Shown one piece after another: positions 1 to 10,060 of a stretch of 64,000 nucleotides of DNA; within the stretch, counting starts at the first letter, position 1; each line of letters begins with the position of its first letter. This stretch comes from Nepenthes gracilis (taxonomy: Eukaryota > Streptophyta > Magnoliopsida > Caryophyllales > Nepenthaceae): contig BSYO01000008.1 of the NCBI GenBank assembly GCA_033239525.1, positions 16,166,830-16,230,829 of the forward strand, written 5' to 3'. The notes beneath the pieces were generated by a model. That model was not told the DNA's origin. It made no database searches and was given only the letters and a program-made list of their open reading frames with translations. The position numbers and the translations under genes were made by a program.

Positions 1-2650
1 ATAGTGCCAGCCTCACTTTTATGCAAGGAAAGTCCATCGTATGGCTCTGAGACTTCTTCAAGGCTATCCTTTCGCAAGTGAGGATCAAAAGTGCTATGAT
101 TCATATTTAGCCACATGATGCCAGCAAATTGAATCCCTCCCAATGAGTTCCGTGCCAGTGGCCTTAACTTTGAGGATCTCATAACTCTCACTCGAGCAAC
201 TAACAACATTGTGATTGCTTCCTGGTGTTCAGATCACTCGAGCAACAATGTGCACGTGTCATTATTTAGCACCTCAACACTTGGTGCACACTTGCTTCTA
301 ACTGTCATTGATGACTCGCTAGCCACTAGTGTACACCACTCGTGTCCATGATACATTGACCCCTACACATGGGCTCTCTAGCCCTATGCCCGATAGTAGT
401 CCTAATACTCATGAAGGCAACTGTGATACATCGAGATCACCATAGCATGCTAGCATGATCCAACCATCATGTCTCAACAATTAAAATACTTGTCAACCTT
501 CATCTAAATCCCACGTAGCATGGTGTCATCTTGTTTTGTGTATACAATGTCATGAGCTTCTAGTCAGCTTGAGGCTCCAACTTGCCTCTTGCTCTGGAAG
601 GCCGTCTTTGCAAGTATTATGCAAGGTATCCCACCCTGAATGCATGTCTATGGTCTAACCCTTAATTCTGACCGCTATCGACACTATTGGGTCCTCCCTC
701 TCTCATTGGATAGCCTTATGAGATCCTAGGTTGTCCTCATGGCATGACTCGGGCTTGGACCCCATCATATAGTGGCTTACTTAGGTGATACCTAGCGCCT
801 GACACACTACAAGAGCCTGAGAGTGATGGAGAGTTGAAGACCAAGCTTCCTCCTATTAAGGGTTCTAGCTCTTTAGGAATTTCCAGGTGGAGAGATTGAA
901 ATATCCTAACTATATCTCTATTAATTGTTCAAGCCTTGGACCCAATTGTTTTCGGTAATTCCATGTGCCTACCTAAGATTTGCTTAGTAAAATGTCATCA
1001 ACCCATTAGAAATCATTCAGCCCCCATACTGCGGGAACTGACAATGTCATTAGCCATGTCTACTGATAGAATATCTGTATCAATCAATCAGTCACTTGGA
1101 CTGATTTTGTGGCAATTCCATGCCTATTTAGGATTTTGTGTTGTTACCATCTTCTCTATGCTTGGTAAAATATGTTATTAACCTGATAGAATTCATTCAC
1201 CCCTCATCAGTGTGGGAACCAGCAATGTCGTTACCCATGTCAACAACCCACAACAATGCCAACCATGTCACCGTTGCATCATCCATCAAGTCACAAACAC
1301 ACCGCCAAATGTTTGTTTAAAGACCCTGCCACATGCAACTCCCTAATTTCCCTGCTTGTCAACACCTTGACTCACTGATACGACATACTTCCAAAATTGT
1401 CTTTTCGATGCCTTCATTGGCTTGCCCATTGGCACTTATTGTGATTACTCCTGTCCCACAATACCTGTAAATCATCTCTTTGATTGCCTTGAGTATTCCC
1501 ACATGTTCTAGGAACTTCTATGAAGCAACTCACTGCCCCTGTGTACATCTATAATGTGGTCCGAATGATTAGAAAGTACTCAGCACAACCATCTCAACTT
1601 GTGGTGTTACCCCTTGGACTTGGCCAAGACCAAGATGCTGATCTCTTCCAACACCTCGGAGAAATATGAGACCTGCCAAAGAACCCACTCACACAAGCTC
1701 CTCTTAGCAGACAATGACGATGCCTTTAGAACAAAGTGTCTGAGCTCTACTGTATTCTCGTAATTCTCAAGCCCATGTTTCTTTGCTTGCAAATCTAGCT
1801 TCCTAGTTGAACGGCGTCCTTCTCACCCCCTGATGATGAAATGATTTCCCTTTGGAAAGACTTTTCACCACATGCAAAAAACAGAAGCTTTGCTTGAACT
1901 CAAAAGCGTCAGCTTTTCATCACGTTTTAGATGTCTTTGCTTTGTCTAACAAAGTCCCAATGTTCTGCCTGCACTTGAAGGACTTAACCTTTTCATGAAT
2001 TCTCGCTGCCTCCCTGTTGATGAATCCTCATTGTCACATTGTATCATGAACCAGATTCCTCTAGAAAACTAGCCTATTACCACAATGTGTCTCTTCTGAG
2101 ACATGGACTCATTCAACTGCTCTTGAGCAGAACTCCCACAAGGTTCACACATACCTCTAGCTCCACAAACAAAATCTCTGTTGGCATTCTATTTGTAAGG
2201 AAGTGTTTCCATCTTATTACACCTCGCTAAATATCCTCATCGGTATGATCCTCATTGGCCAGTGCTTTTTTTTTTAACAAAGGACTTACACTGTTTTATA
2301 TGACCTGATGCTGCTCTCTAGGATACATCATTCATGCCACTCATTGGCTTGTGCCCTGCACTCACGGTCTTAATTGCTGCTCATAGGTTGCCATCAACAC
2401 CATAACAAGCTCCCAAGTTCGCACCAGTGGACTCCTGCAGCTGACTGGTATCACACTTAGCACGAAATCTCTGAGTCACATATCGTGCCATAATTTATTT
2501 TTTGACAATTCTGTAAAGTTAGCAACCGTAGTGAGTAACCAAATCTCTCCCGAGTGTACCCAGCATGACAAAGTTATACAACAGTTGTAAAATCAACTTT
2601 TCGACCTAAGGAAGCAGGCTAGCACCAACACTATTCAACTGCATCTAGTC
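1..2650. other. Degenerate noncoding sequence, no supportable gene
   Basis: I see no coding exon with conserved residues here; open frames are short and lack recognisable motifs. The only clear structure is an imperfect tandem duplication at about 954-1250. Parts of the first 800 bases share scattered words with 34200-34420, such as ATGTCATGAGC-like runs and CACTCATGAAGGCAAC-like runs, which suggests both are decayed copies of one dispersed repeat. That relation is a by-eye impression. If the helicase gene downstream is intact, this stretch would be intron or upstream sequence. Confidence 0.5.
954..1250. repeat. Imperfect tandem duplication, period about 156 bp
   Basis: The segment beginning GGTAATTCCATGTGCC near 954 recurs as GGCAATTCCATGCC near 1110. 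Both continue through a GGTAAAATRTSWTYAACC-like stretch, an ATTCATTCA.CCCC stretch and a CAATGTCRTTA.CCATGTC stretch. The copies have diverged by substitutions and small indels, so the duplication is old. No protein is implied. Confidence 0.6.
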
Positions 2651-2654
2651 CAAC

Positions 2655-2818
2655 GACTCTTAAGTTAACCCATGACTAGTAAGCATATTGTCTCTGACTA
2701 TGATTCTGCTTATCAACTGTCTTAGGCCAAAATAATGATTCTTAAGTTAACCCAAGACTACTAAGCATATTGTCCCTGACTACGATTCTGCTTATCAGGT
2801 GTCTTAGGCCAAAATCCA
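2655..2818. repeat. Tandem duplication, period about 82 bp
   Basis: Two adjacent units each run from a CTTAAGTTAACCCA motif through AAGCATATTGTC and GATTCTGCTTATCA to CTTAGGCCAAAAT. Unit one is about 2655-2736 and unit two about 2737-2818. They differ by only a few substitutions, so this duplication is younger than the one near 954. Confidence 0.75.
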
Positions 2819-3420
2819 ATTGAAAACCAACATAGCAGCCAATCAAGTTTTAACGTCCATTTTATGGCACAGATAGGATTACAATTAATCATGTAGCATT
2901 TTGTCTCCAAATATGCTCCCCCAGGCCAGCTTGAATGAGATAAACCTAGACCCAGTTTCGCACCTGCCTTTCGTGTTGTCCTATGGCCTGATATCATGCA
3001 ACCAATTGAAGCAATGGTGTGCTGTGATACCTCTATGCTAGTCTTTTTTTCCTGCAAAAATCAACCGTGTGGTGTGAGGCTTTGTTAATCTCCAAATGAT
3101 CAGATGTTTTGATTGTGAAGACCATGCCAGTATCAGTCGGATCCTTTTGAGTGCTATTATGATCAGCTTTCAGCACATTTAGAAAGCTGCCCCAAAAAAT
3201 TCTTGTATAATATGCCATAATTTCAGATACAAGGTTTCAAGGGTCTGTAATGTGTGCTCCTTTGTGGTGATAAAAAGCACATTAAAGTCCCTGCCTTTAG
3301 TTGGGAAAAGAATAATGTTGCATTAGAATCTCCCAGGATGATCCAATCAGATTTAGAATGACTCCTCCTCTTATGTGTTACCTGTGCTCATGAATCTTGG
3401 GCTGTGATTTGTACAGGTTC
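2800..3420 (-). mobile_element. Degenerate LINE (non-LTR) reverse-transcriptase fragment
   Basis: On the minus strand, positions 3360 down to 3300 read SKSDWIILGDSNATLFF. This matches the conserved W-x-x-x-GD-x-N-x-x-FF segment just upstream of the RT domain in plant L1-like LINEs. Farther along, LYKNFLGQLS resembles the following 'fYk.lLG' segment, and near 2850 AIKWTLKLDW resembles the start of RT motif A (CxLKxDLxKA). Stop codons and frame changes interrupt it, so it is a dead fragment. If the helicase gene is intact, this LINE lies in its last intron, antisense to transcription. The assignment rests on motif recall only. Confidence 0.5.
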
Positions 3421-3490
3421 TTAAAATTCTTATGCTCCTATCAAATTGCAACAGGAGCAAGGCAGATAATAAAATATCCCTATAACTTGT

Positions 3491-3740
3491 AAGAGTAGAA
3501 GCCATTTTGAAACATTTTTTGAATGTTTTCCTGCTCAATATACAATGTCAGTATTGTGAGGGAAACTTCTGTGGTTATATTATTTCTAATTACAGTTTGT
3601 TTTTTATAGGGTAGTAAGGGTAGAAGCCATTTTGAAACATCTTTTGAATGTTTTCCTGCTCAATATACAATGTCAATATTGTGAGGGAAACTTCTGTGGT
3701 TGTATGTATTTCTGATTACAGTTTGTTCTTATAGGGTAGT
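3491..3740 (+). repeat. 125-bp tandem duplication containing a duplicated splice acceptor
   Basis: The 3' end of the intron before the helicase exon is present twice with a 125-bp period: about 3491-3615 and 3616-3740. Both copies hold GTAGAAGCCATTTTGAAAC, the stretch CTGCTCAATATACAATGTC and a pyrimidine-rich ATAG|GGTAGT acceptor. The upstream acceptor follows 3609 and the downstream one follows 3734. Only the downstream copy opens into the helicase frame. Using the upstream one would retain about 125 bp, which is not a multiple of three and contains an in-frame stop near 3712. Confidence 0.85.
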
Positions 3741-4920
3741 GATCAACTATGATTTTCCGACTGGCATTGAAGATTATGTCCACCGAATTGGGCGAACTGG
3801 AAGAGCTGGGGCAACTGGAATGGCATACACCTTTCTCTCTGAACAGGACTGGAAGTATGCTGCTGATCTGGTTAAACTGTTGGAGGGGGCTAACCAGTTT
3901 GTTCCTCCAGAAGTGAGAGAAATGGCTGATCGAGGTGGGCCTGGTTTTGGCAGAGATCGGGGTAGCATGAACCGTTTTAATTTCGGTAGCTCTGCTGGTG
4001 CTGGTGGTAGTGGTGGTGGTGGTGGACGTGGAGGTATGAGGGATGGTGGCAACTTTGGTGGGCGCGGGGGTATGAGAGATGGTGGCTTTGGTGGGCGCGG
4101 TGGCATGAGGGATGGTGGCTTTGGTGGTCGTGGTGGAATGAGGGACGGTGGTTTTGGTGGTCGTGGTGGAATGAGGGATGGTGGTATGAGGGATGGTTCT
4201 AGTGGCCGTGGGGGAAGAGGGGATCACTTTGGTAGGTTTGGAGGCGGTGGGCGTGGATTTGGTGGACCCGGTGGTGGTCATGTGGGGTGGGGCAGAGAGG
4301 ATCGAGGGCCACATGAAAGGTTTAATAACAGAGATGGGTATGGTCGTGGACGTGGGCATGGTCGCTTTGATAACAGGAGAGAGGCTTCTCGTAGGGGTAG
4401 GGAAAGAAGCTACAGTTCTAGCCCTGAAAGGGTTCGAACGTGGGGTTATAGCAGAAGCATGAGCAGGAGCCGGAGCCGGAGCCGGAGCTGGAGCCGAAGC
4501 AGGAGCAGGAGCAGGAGCTGGAGTCGAAGCAGGAGTCGAGATATGTCTCACAGTCAAAGTCCTAGCCGTGGGCACAGTCGCATCCGGGAACACACCCGAA
4601 GCCACCGTAGTCATAGTCGTAGCCATAGCTATGACAGATACAAGAAATCAGAGGGGCGAGAACTTGATCAGAAGGATCTTGCAGGAGCAGCGGCAGCACC
4701 ACCACCACTGCCTGCACCCGAGCAGCATCAGGAGGTGCAAGTTGTTGAGGCACCTGAATTTGAGGCCACCGTCAAACCAGAGATGCCTCCCGAGTTCCCA
4801 GGTATGCTTGACAATCCTGCTCCCCCTGTGGATTCTTTGCAGGTAGCTGATGACACTGTGAAGGTGGGTGGTTGGGAAGCCATGGCGGATCCATCTGATC
4901 CCACAGAAGCTGAATCGTAG
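3735..4920 (+). CDS. DEAD-box ATP-dependent RNA helicase, last coding exon (RH14/RH40/RH46-like)
   Basis: This exon encodes the end of the helicase C-terminal domain and a long low-complexity tail. After the acceptor at 3734 the frame reads [20 protein letters not shown], then TGRAGATG, which is helicase motif VI (HRIGRTGR) and binds ATP phosphates. Next come four 11-residue [15 protein letters not shown] repeats (an RGG-type RNA-binding region, about 4026-4190), an RS-rich stretch (about 4450-4640) and a proline/acidic tail ending at TAG 4918-4920. This architecture matches plant RH14/RH40/RH46 helicases, which act in nuclear RNA metabolism. The start is the splice acceptor, not an ATG. The DEAD, SAT and other N-terminal motifs are absent from the preceding 3.7 kb, so the gene is either 5'-partial in the window with an intron over 3.5 kb, or truncated. 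Confidence 0.85.
4026..4195 (+). repeat. Coding minisatellite, about 33-bp units (RGG repeats)
   Basis: Tandem units encode [10 protein letters not shown] followed by F or NF, about four full copies plus a partial MRDG copy. The nucleotide units are nearly identical, so copy number is likely to vary between alleles. The repeat lies in frame in the helicase tail and would alter the length of its RNA-binding arm. Confidence 0.8.
4453..4545 (+). repeat. Coding hexamer repeat (RS dipeptides)
   Basis: A run of AGSMGG-type hexamers such as AGCCGG, AGCAGG and AGCTGG encodes alternating Arg-Ser with occasional Trp-Ser. It forms the RS domain of the helicase tail, the kind of segment that SR-protein kinases phosphorylate in splicing factors. 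Confidence 0.8.
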
Positions 4921-6134
4921 TGATATGCGTGTGCTGTAATTTTTTCCTCTTCGGCCTTGGGGGTCTTGTGGCTCTTTGGCCTTGCGAGAAAGATGGGTTA
5001 TACTTCATCAAAATTTCATATTCATGTGATTGTTCTAAATACTCTTTTCATAATTGATGGACTTGTTACTTTAATTTATTCTTGTACATCGGGAGTATTA
5101 TTAACTCCTCTCTCTTCATTCATATTTTTATTTTTATTTTTCTAGATCGGTGGGAACTTCTACGCTTACTGATTGTATGTTTTAGAAATTGCATCTTAAT
5201 AATTTTTCCTAACATACATTAAATCGATTAGTGAAGGTTATTTGCCTTAGAAAACAAATTCATTTTACCTACCAACATATAGTATTTACGGATAAAAGTA
5301 TTTGATTATTGAAAGAAATCAATATGCCTTTAATGTTCACAGGCGGATGATGCAATGATTTTGAGGATTATGAATTTGGAAAAGGATTAAGTTATGAAGG
5401 CAACCAACTTAGTTAAATAAGATCAAGTTTGATTACATTTAATTTCAAATTATATTGTTTTTTTAGCTCTAATAATTTGTCCTAAAAAAAGTAGCTTCTA
5501 AGATGTTTATAAATGTGCCTTCAAAAAATTGTAAATTTTGTTAAATTTGTACCATCTAAACTATCAAAATGAATTCTCAATTCAAATTTAAGTTTCCTTT
5601 ATGGTAATAAAATTAAATTAAAGTCGGATTTACTATTTTATTGAGTTCAGTTTAAATAAATTAAAATTCATTCTTCTAACATAGCAATAGTCGATGATAA
5701 AGTATTAGGTATATGTATATTACATGTATAAAATATGTAGATTTATATTATTTTATATAATAGTTTATAATTAAAAATTATATTTAATATACAATTGTTA
5801 TTATTCAGTATATACATATATTTTCCATGACCTCTAATGATTTTTTAAATTAAATTATTATAACATAAATTTAATTAATTAGTTTATTATAAATAAAAAT
5901 TTAAGTAGATTTATAAGGTGCTTTACTAATCAATAAAAATTTATGATATATTGGATAATTAAAAATCTAATAACTATTAATAAATATTAACCTATTAAAA
6001 TATTTAAATTTTAACATAAATAAATAAATAAATATATTTTTTTATAACCTTAAATATTTTAACTAAATTCACTGAAATTTATTAAAAAATTTAATTGTAT
6101 AAAAAAAATTTGTCAAAAACTTATTCCGATTAGA
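4921..6134. other. Helicase 3' flank and AT-rich intergenic sequence
   Basis: The first 200 or so bases are the likely 3' UTR. After about 5200 the sequence is strongly AT-rich with no open frame of note. The segment near 6040-6135 resembles 34770-34880 in order and wording (CCTYAAATATT..AACTAAAT.CACT, then AATTTATWAAAAAA), so a small dispersed repeat may be present in both places. I see no gene. Confidence 0.55.
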
Positions 6135-8182
6135 TTGGACTTGACAGTCCCAGGATTAAAAAAAGGAAGTAATGGTAAAGCATATTATCTGAGAAGCCGC
6201 CTGTGATTTTAACCCATAATCGGCTAGAAGGATTCTTTCAGCAGCCAAGATACGGGCTGTGTCAACCATGGCTAATGTACGTTAATCAATCTAAGTTTGG
6301 TTTTCTTTAGTTGATTGGTGGTTAGTATTTTATAATTTCATTAAAGTGTTATTTCGATCTTTGTTCATGGCGCATGTATAACTACTGTATTTTGCAATTC
6401 AATTTTACATGCAATGGTACAGGAAGAAGAATATCCGGGTAATATTAAACGACAGTTGGCGAAAATATTTGAGATATCGCTCAGGGAAACAGTCCCTAGT
6501 GAGACAGATGAAGAGCCGTTGGTCGCTGCTTGCGGGGGAAAGTTTGGCGATTACCAATGGTACATCCCCGATATACGATATTTTAGTTTCCTTTTTCACT
6601 GAATGATGAGTGTTAGGGCTTTGAATTTAAGTTTTGTTGCTGCTCTTTGTAATTAGGTTTGGAAATTTTTACATAATGTGGCGATTTTGACGTGCCTTTT
6701 TTTTTTTTCTTGCAGTAATAACGCCATGGGTCTATTAAAAAAAAATTAAAGGAAAGAATACTGCATTTAAGAGTCCCAACTCTGTTGGACAGGTATTTAC
6801 TCTCTAATTATTTAGATCACCTTTGCATCAAATACATGTAATTTTGGAGGCTGGCACTAGATTTTTATCATCAGGTTCTTACCGCCCTTCTTTGGTTTTG
6901 GTTCTGCAGGCTATTGCTAACAATTTGCCTCAATCTGAAATGGTCGAATCATGCTCTGTAGCTGGACCTGGTTTCGTTAATGTTGTGTTGTCAAAAGCAT
7001 GGTTAGCTAAGGTGCTTGTCAGTTGTCAATTTTTTTGTCTTTAGGAATGTTGTTTGTTGCACACCCATATTTGTTTACCATTCCGGTCTGTTGCTGCAGA
7101 GCATTCAAAAGATGCTTATAGATGGTATCCAGACGTGGGCTCCTAAGTTATCAATTAAGAGGGCGGTTGTGGACTTCTCTTCACCAAACATTGCAAAAGA
7201 AATGCATGTCGGGCACTTGCGATCTACTATTATTGGAGACTCATTGGCCCGTATACTTGAGTTTTCTAATGTCGAAGTTCTTCGAAGGAACCATGTCGGT
7301 GATTGGGGTACACAGGTGAATTTAACTTATTTCATAGGAGGTTGATGGTTATTTTTTATTTGAGGTTCAGTTTTGATGTAATAGTGAGGCTGCTCTATTA
7401 TAACTAGGCTGTATGATCAAGCCATAGAAATAGTATTTTTTGCATTGCAAGTGTAAGGATGCGTGTATCTAATCCTTTCAAAGCCCTCAATATAGAAATC
7501 TGCGTGCACTGTGCTACTCTTTTAGGAAATGTAAATATTTGATTTACTTGTTAATTATTTGCATTCTTGAATAATGTACTCACACTTCCTAGCTTGATTC
7601 AAAGAAGGGAAACCTTGGTGCTATTGTATGGTCACGCATTTCATGGAATTGCCTCTTATATAACTAATGTAATATCATATACAATAGACTCAAAGTAGTC
7701 CGACCCTTCCTGAACCGCTCATATAGTAGGCGTTTTGAGCATTGGGCTTGTTTTCTACTCTCAGCTTGATTCAACAGCTAGGTTAGGGGCTAATGCTACT
7801 GGTTCCGAGATGAATCATTTTGCCAGCCTTGTTCCATGTATTTCTCTGCCTGCCTTTGTAATCTTGTGAATTGGATGATATTTGATGCAGAGATCTCTGC
7901 TCAAGACAGAATAAGAAAACTGGAAAGTAAGGAATGGAAATAATCACAACCAAATTGGTTAGTCTTTTGTGGTCCACACAGCCATGATTTGAAGAGTAAA
8001 ATCTCTATTTTTGATATTAATCTGGCTAGAATCTTAGATAGATCTATGTTGCCATTGATCTTAATGCAGTATAGCTTTCTAATCTGTATAGAGTACCAAT
8101 AGGACCTCAGAGTTTTTCCTGGGAATTGAAAAGGAATACCCAGAAAAAGCCATTCTCAAGTCTTACTACAAGTAACATTGGT
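6135..8182 (+). pseudogene. Truncated duplicate of the 5' part of arginyl-tRNA synthetase
   Basis: This is a near-identical copy of about 47090-49650, covering exons 2-6 and part of the sixth intron of the intact gene. Recognisable exons are 6268-6276 (MAN), 6423-6559, 6716-6792, 6910-7011 and 7100-7315; the last contains the HVGH class-I signature. Splice sites are kept. It is broken in three ways. An A-run in the 6716-6792 exon is one base longer than in the parent, giving a stop a few codons later. Two deletions remove most of the leader exon, including its ATG and donor. All exons after the HVGH exon are missing, because homology stops where an LTR starts at 8183. It is a DNA-level segmental duplicate, since introns are present. 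A translated product would end after about 60 residues. Confidence 0.93.
7603..7762 (+). mobile_element. Au-like SINE in the ArgRS pseudogene intron
   Basis: The body reads GGGAAACCTTGG, then ACTGCCTCTTA-like, CATACAATAGAC and GTCCGACCCTTCC...GCTCATAT, in the order of the plant Au SINE (CCTTGG, GCCTCTTGC, GTACAATAGACCC, GGTCCGGCCCTTCCCCGGACC, GCGCATAGCGGG). It is flanked by a perfect 12-bp target-site duplication AGCTTGATTCAA at 7591-7602 and 7763-7774. The B-box area is partly deleted. The same insertion is at the matching site of the intact gene. Confidence 0.75.
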
Positions 8183-8844
8183 TGTGATACGAACTCCATT
8201 GTCGTATCGTAGTAATCGCAGGCGTAATGAGGAAGGGCTACGAGAGGGGAGCTCTGACAGAGAAAAATAGAGGAAAACAGAGGAAAAACCGAGAGAGTGT
8301 ACTATAGTAAGACCTCGATCTGCTACAGTAAGCCCGCGGTGATGCTGCTACAGTTCGGCCGATGTGTAATATGCCGGGGTGGTGAAGAGCAGAACAGTGC
8401 AGAGAGGAGAGAAATCGGGAGTGGCAGGGAAGAGAGGAGTTCAGTCAAGGGAGCAAAGAGAGAGAGATTGAGAGACCGAGAGGGACAGAATAGAACGAGA
8501 GAGAGAGAATCAGTGGGATAAGGGAAAAATATTTCTCTACTTTCATTATACTCGTGTCAGAGTAATATAAACGGGAAATGAAAATCTAGAACGGGAACAG
8601 GAAACAGGAATAACAAACGGGGAATATACCATCACGCGGGCAGAATAACAGACAAAATATAATAGCAGCATAAACTAATAGACTCATATACACTAATTGA
8701 ATATATGCTCTAAATTTAAGAGATGGTTGGATGGTCCGAGAGTATCTGTGTCCGACGGTGGTACCGCGGCTGCTAATGATGAATTACTGGGCCCCGTACG
8801 TTCAGTGAGTGAACTCTGGAGAGGATATCAACGAGTATGTAACA
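8183..8844 (-). mobile_element. LTR, 662 bp, of a minus-oriented LTR retrotransposon
   Basis: On the plus strand the block starts TGTGATAC and ends GTATGTAACA, giving the TG..CA ends and short inverted termini of an LTR. Just to its right, read on the minus strand, is TTTTGATGGGGACGATAA, a polypurine-tract-like stretch immediately before TGTTACATAC. That makes this the 3' LTR of an element whose interior lies to the right. It interrupts the ArgRS duplicate exactly at TTGGT|TGTGATAC. I found no second LTR copy. Confidence 0.65.
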
Positions 8845-8847
8845 TTA

Positions 8848-10018
8848 TCGTCCCCATCAAAATAACCTTATCCTCAAGGTTAAATAAGAGAAAAGTGTTA
8901 TGAAGTGATATATTGCTACAGGACCGCACATAGCTTTCCAGAACCAGTGCTGCCAGCTCAGTTGCCCAACAGCTTCTTGCCCTCTCAACATATTCTCGAG
9001 CTTCATCATATGTGCCTCGACGAACTAACAGAACATCCTTGAAGAACATACAATTACTACTTCCATCAGCACCAACAGAAATATTTCCCATCACACGAAG
9101 CTTTGTGTCGTCACCATTATCAAAGCAGGAAACATATTCACCCAGAAACATGCATTCATCGGAGGGTTTTCTTCCACCGGATCTCATTGCATGAGTGAAA
9201 TCTTTTAATAGCATAAATTTTAGGACCTCTAATTCAAGAATCTTCAAGAGTGAAATCCTTGCCGGAGGAGATGGACTTGAGCTTGTTGTAAGACATGACT
9301 TTGCTATCCCACTAATCAACTGTATATCATCGGCCTCCTTGAGTGCTCCATCGGACGGAAGCCCAATCATGCTTGATGTACCAGCCGAAGACAACCACAG
9401 CAACTGATTAGACATAGTTGGATGTCCGAAACCTTGACTTTCCAGCACATGGGTTCCAGACATTGCAACCGGCTCCTGTGTCGAGAAGACAATGCAACTA
9501 ATCAACCTCTTTTTTTAAAGCATTGCAACAGTCCAGATGCCTCCAAAGACTCTCCAGGTGTTCTCCCTTTAGGGTCAAAAGTCACTGAGGCAAGCCTTCC
9601 CAACTGAATATGAATACTAGGGTCTCCACATAGTGAGACAGCTTCTGCTCCACTCAAAAAGCAAATATAGATCTTCCCTGAAGCTTCCATGCCGATCTGA
9701 CATCCTCTTGTATTGACATTATGCTTTAGAGCACTTGAGTTCATATTTCGAACATGCCCATGATGAAATTCAGGGGCACCATACAGGTCGTGCAGACGCT
9801 TAGCAAATATCGAATAAGGTTGGTTGAGAATCTTCAGCAAAAGTTCTTTGATGGAATCAAGTGCTCCCAGGGAAGCTGGGAAGTTTTTTGCAGTATAAAG
9901 ACATCTGGCATTCCTAATGTTCTCCAAGAATGCAGAGAGGAATCTCTCTATTCCAGTAAGGCTTCTAGAGCTTGAAGAGGGTAGAAATAAATCAACAGGC
10001 CATTCAACAGCTCCTAGT
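8848..10018 (-). pseudogene. TOR: Captured chimeric gene fragment: TOR FAT-domain segment joined to another conserved protein
   Basis: Read on the minus strand from about 10010, an almost continuous intronless frame begins WPVDLFLPSSSSRS and runs through GIERFLSAFLENIRNA, SIHIQLGRLASVTFDPKGRT and SSPSPPARISLLK. It has one frameshift near 9505. I do not firmly recognise this part; it looks like a helical-repeat (ARM/HEAT-type) plant protein. At about 9151 it changes to EYVSCFDNGDDTKLRV, VLLVRRGTYDEAREYVERAR and ATELAALVLESY, which I recognise as the FAT domain of plant TOR kinase (about 8912-9151). It then runs into retroelement 3' sequence ending LEDKVILMG. The two host parts are unrelated genes fused in one direction beside an LTR, so this is a transduplicated fragment, not a working gene. 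Confidence 0.7.
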
Positions 10019-10032
10019 TAGCTGGCCCTGCT

Positions 10033-10056
10033 AAAAATTGCTTTTTAGCAATTTTT
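10033..10056. repeat. Short perfect inverted repeat at the Tat fragment edge
   Basis: AAAAATTGCT and AGCAATTTTT, 10 bp each, flank a TTTT loop. It sits right at the junction between the captured gene fragment and the Tat fragment. It may mark the breakpoint but has no assigned role. Confidence 0.5.
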
Positions 10057-10060
10057 ACCT

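Noticed and set aside
3673..4626. 317-codon minus-strand open frame opposite the helicase exon
   Set aside because: It is a Thr/Pro/Ala-rich shadow of the RGG and RS repeats on the sense strand; no independent motif or splice context.
8848..10018. Helitron capture as the origin of the TOR chimera
   Set aside because: No Helitron end (5' TC and 3' hairpin-CTRR) was seen at the edges, and the fragments look intronless. An RNA-based route beside the LTR fits better, although this is not proven.
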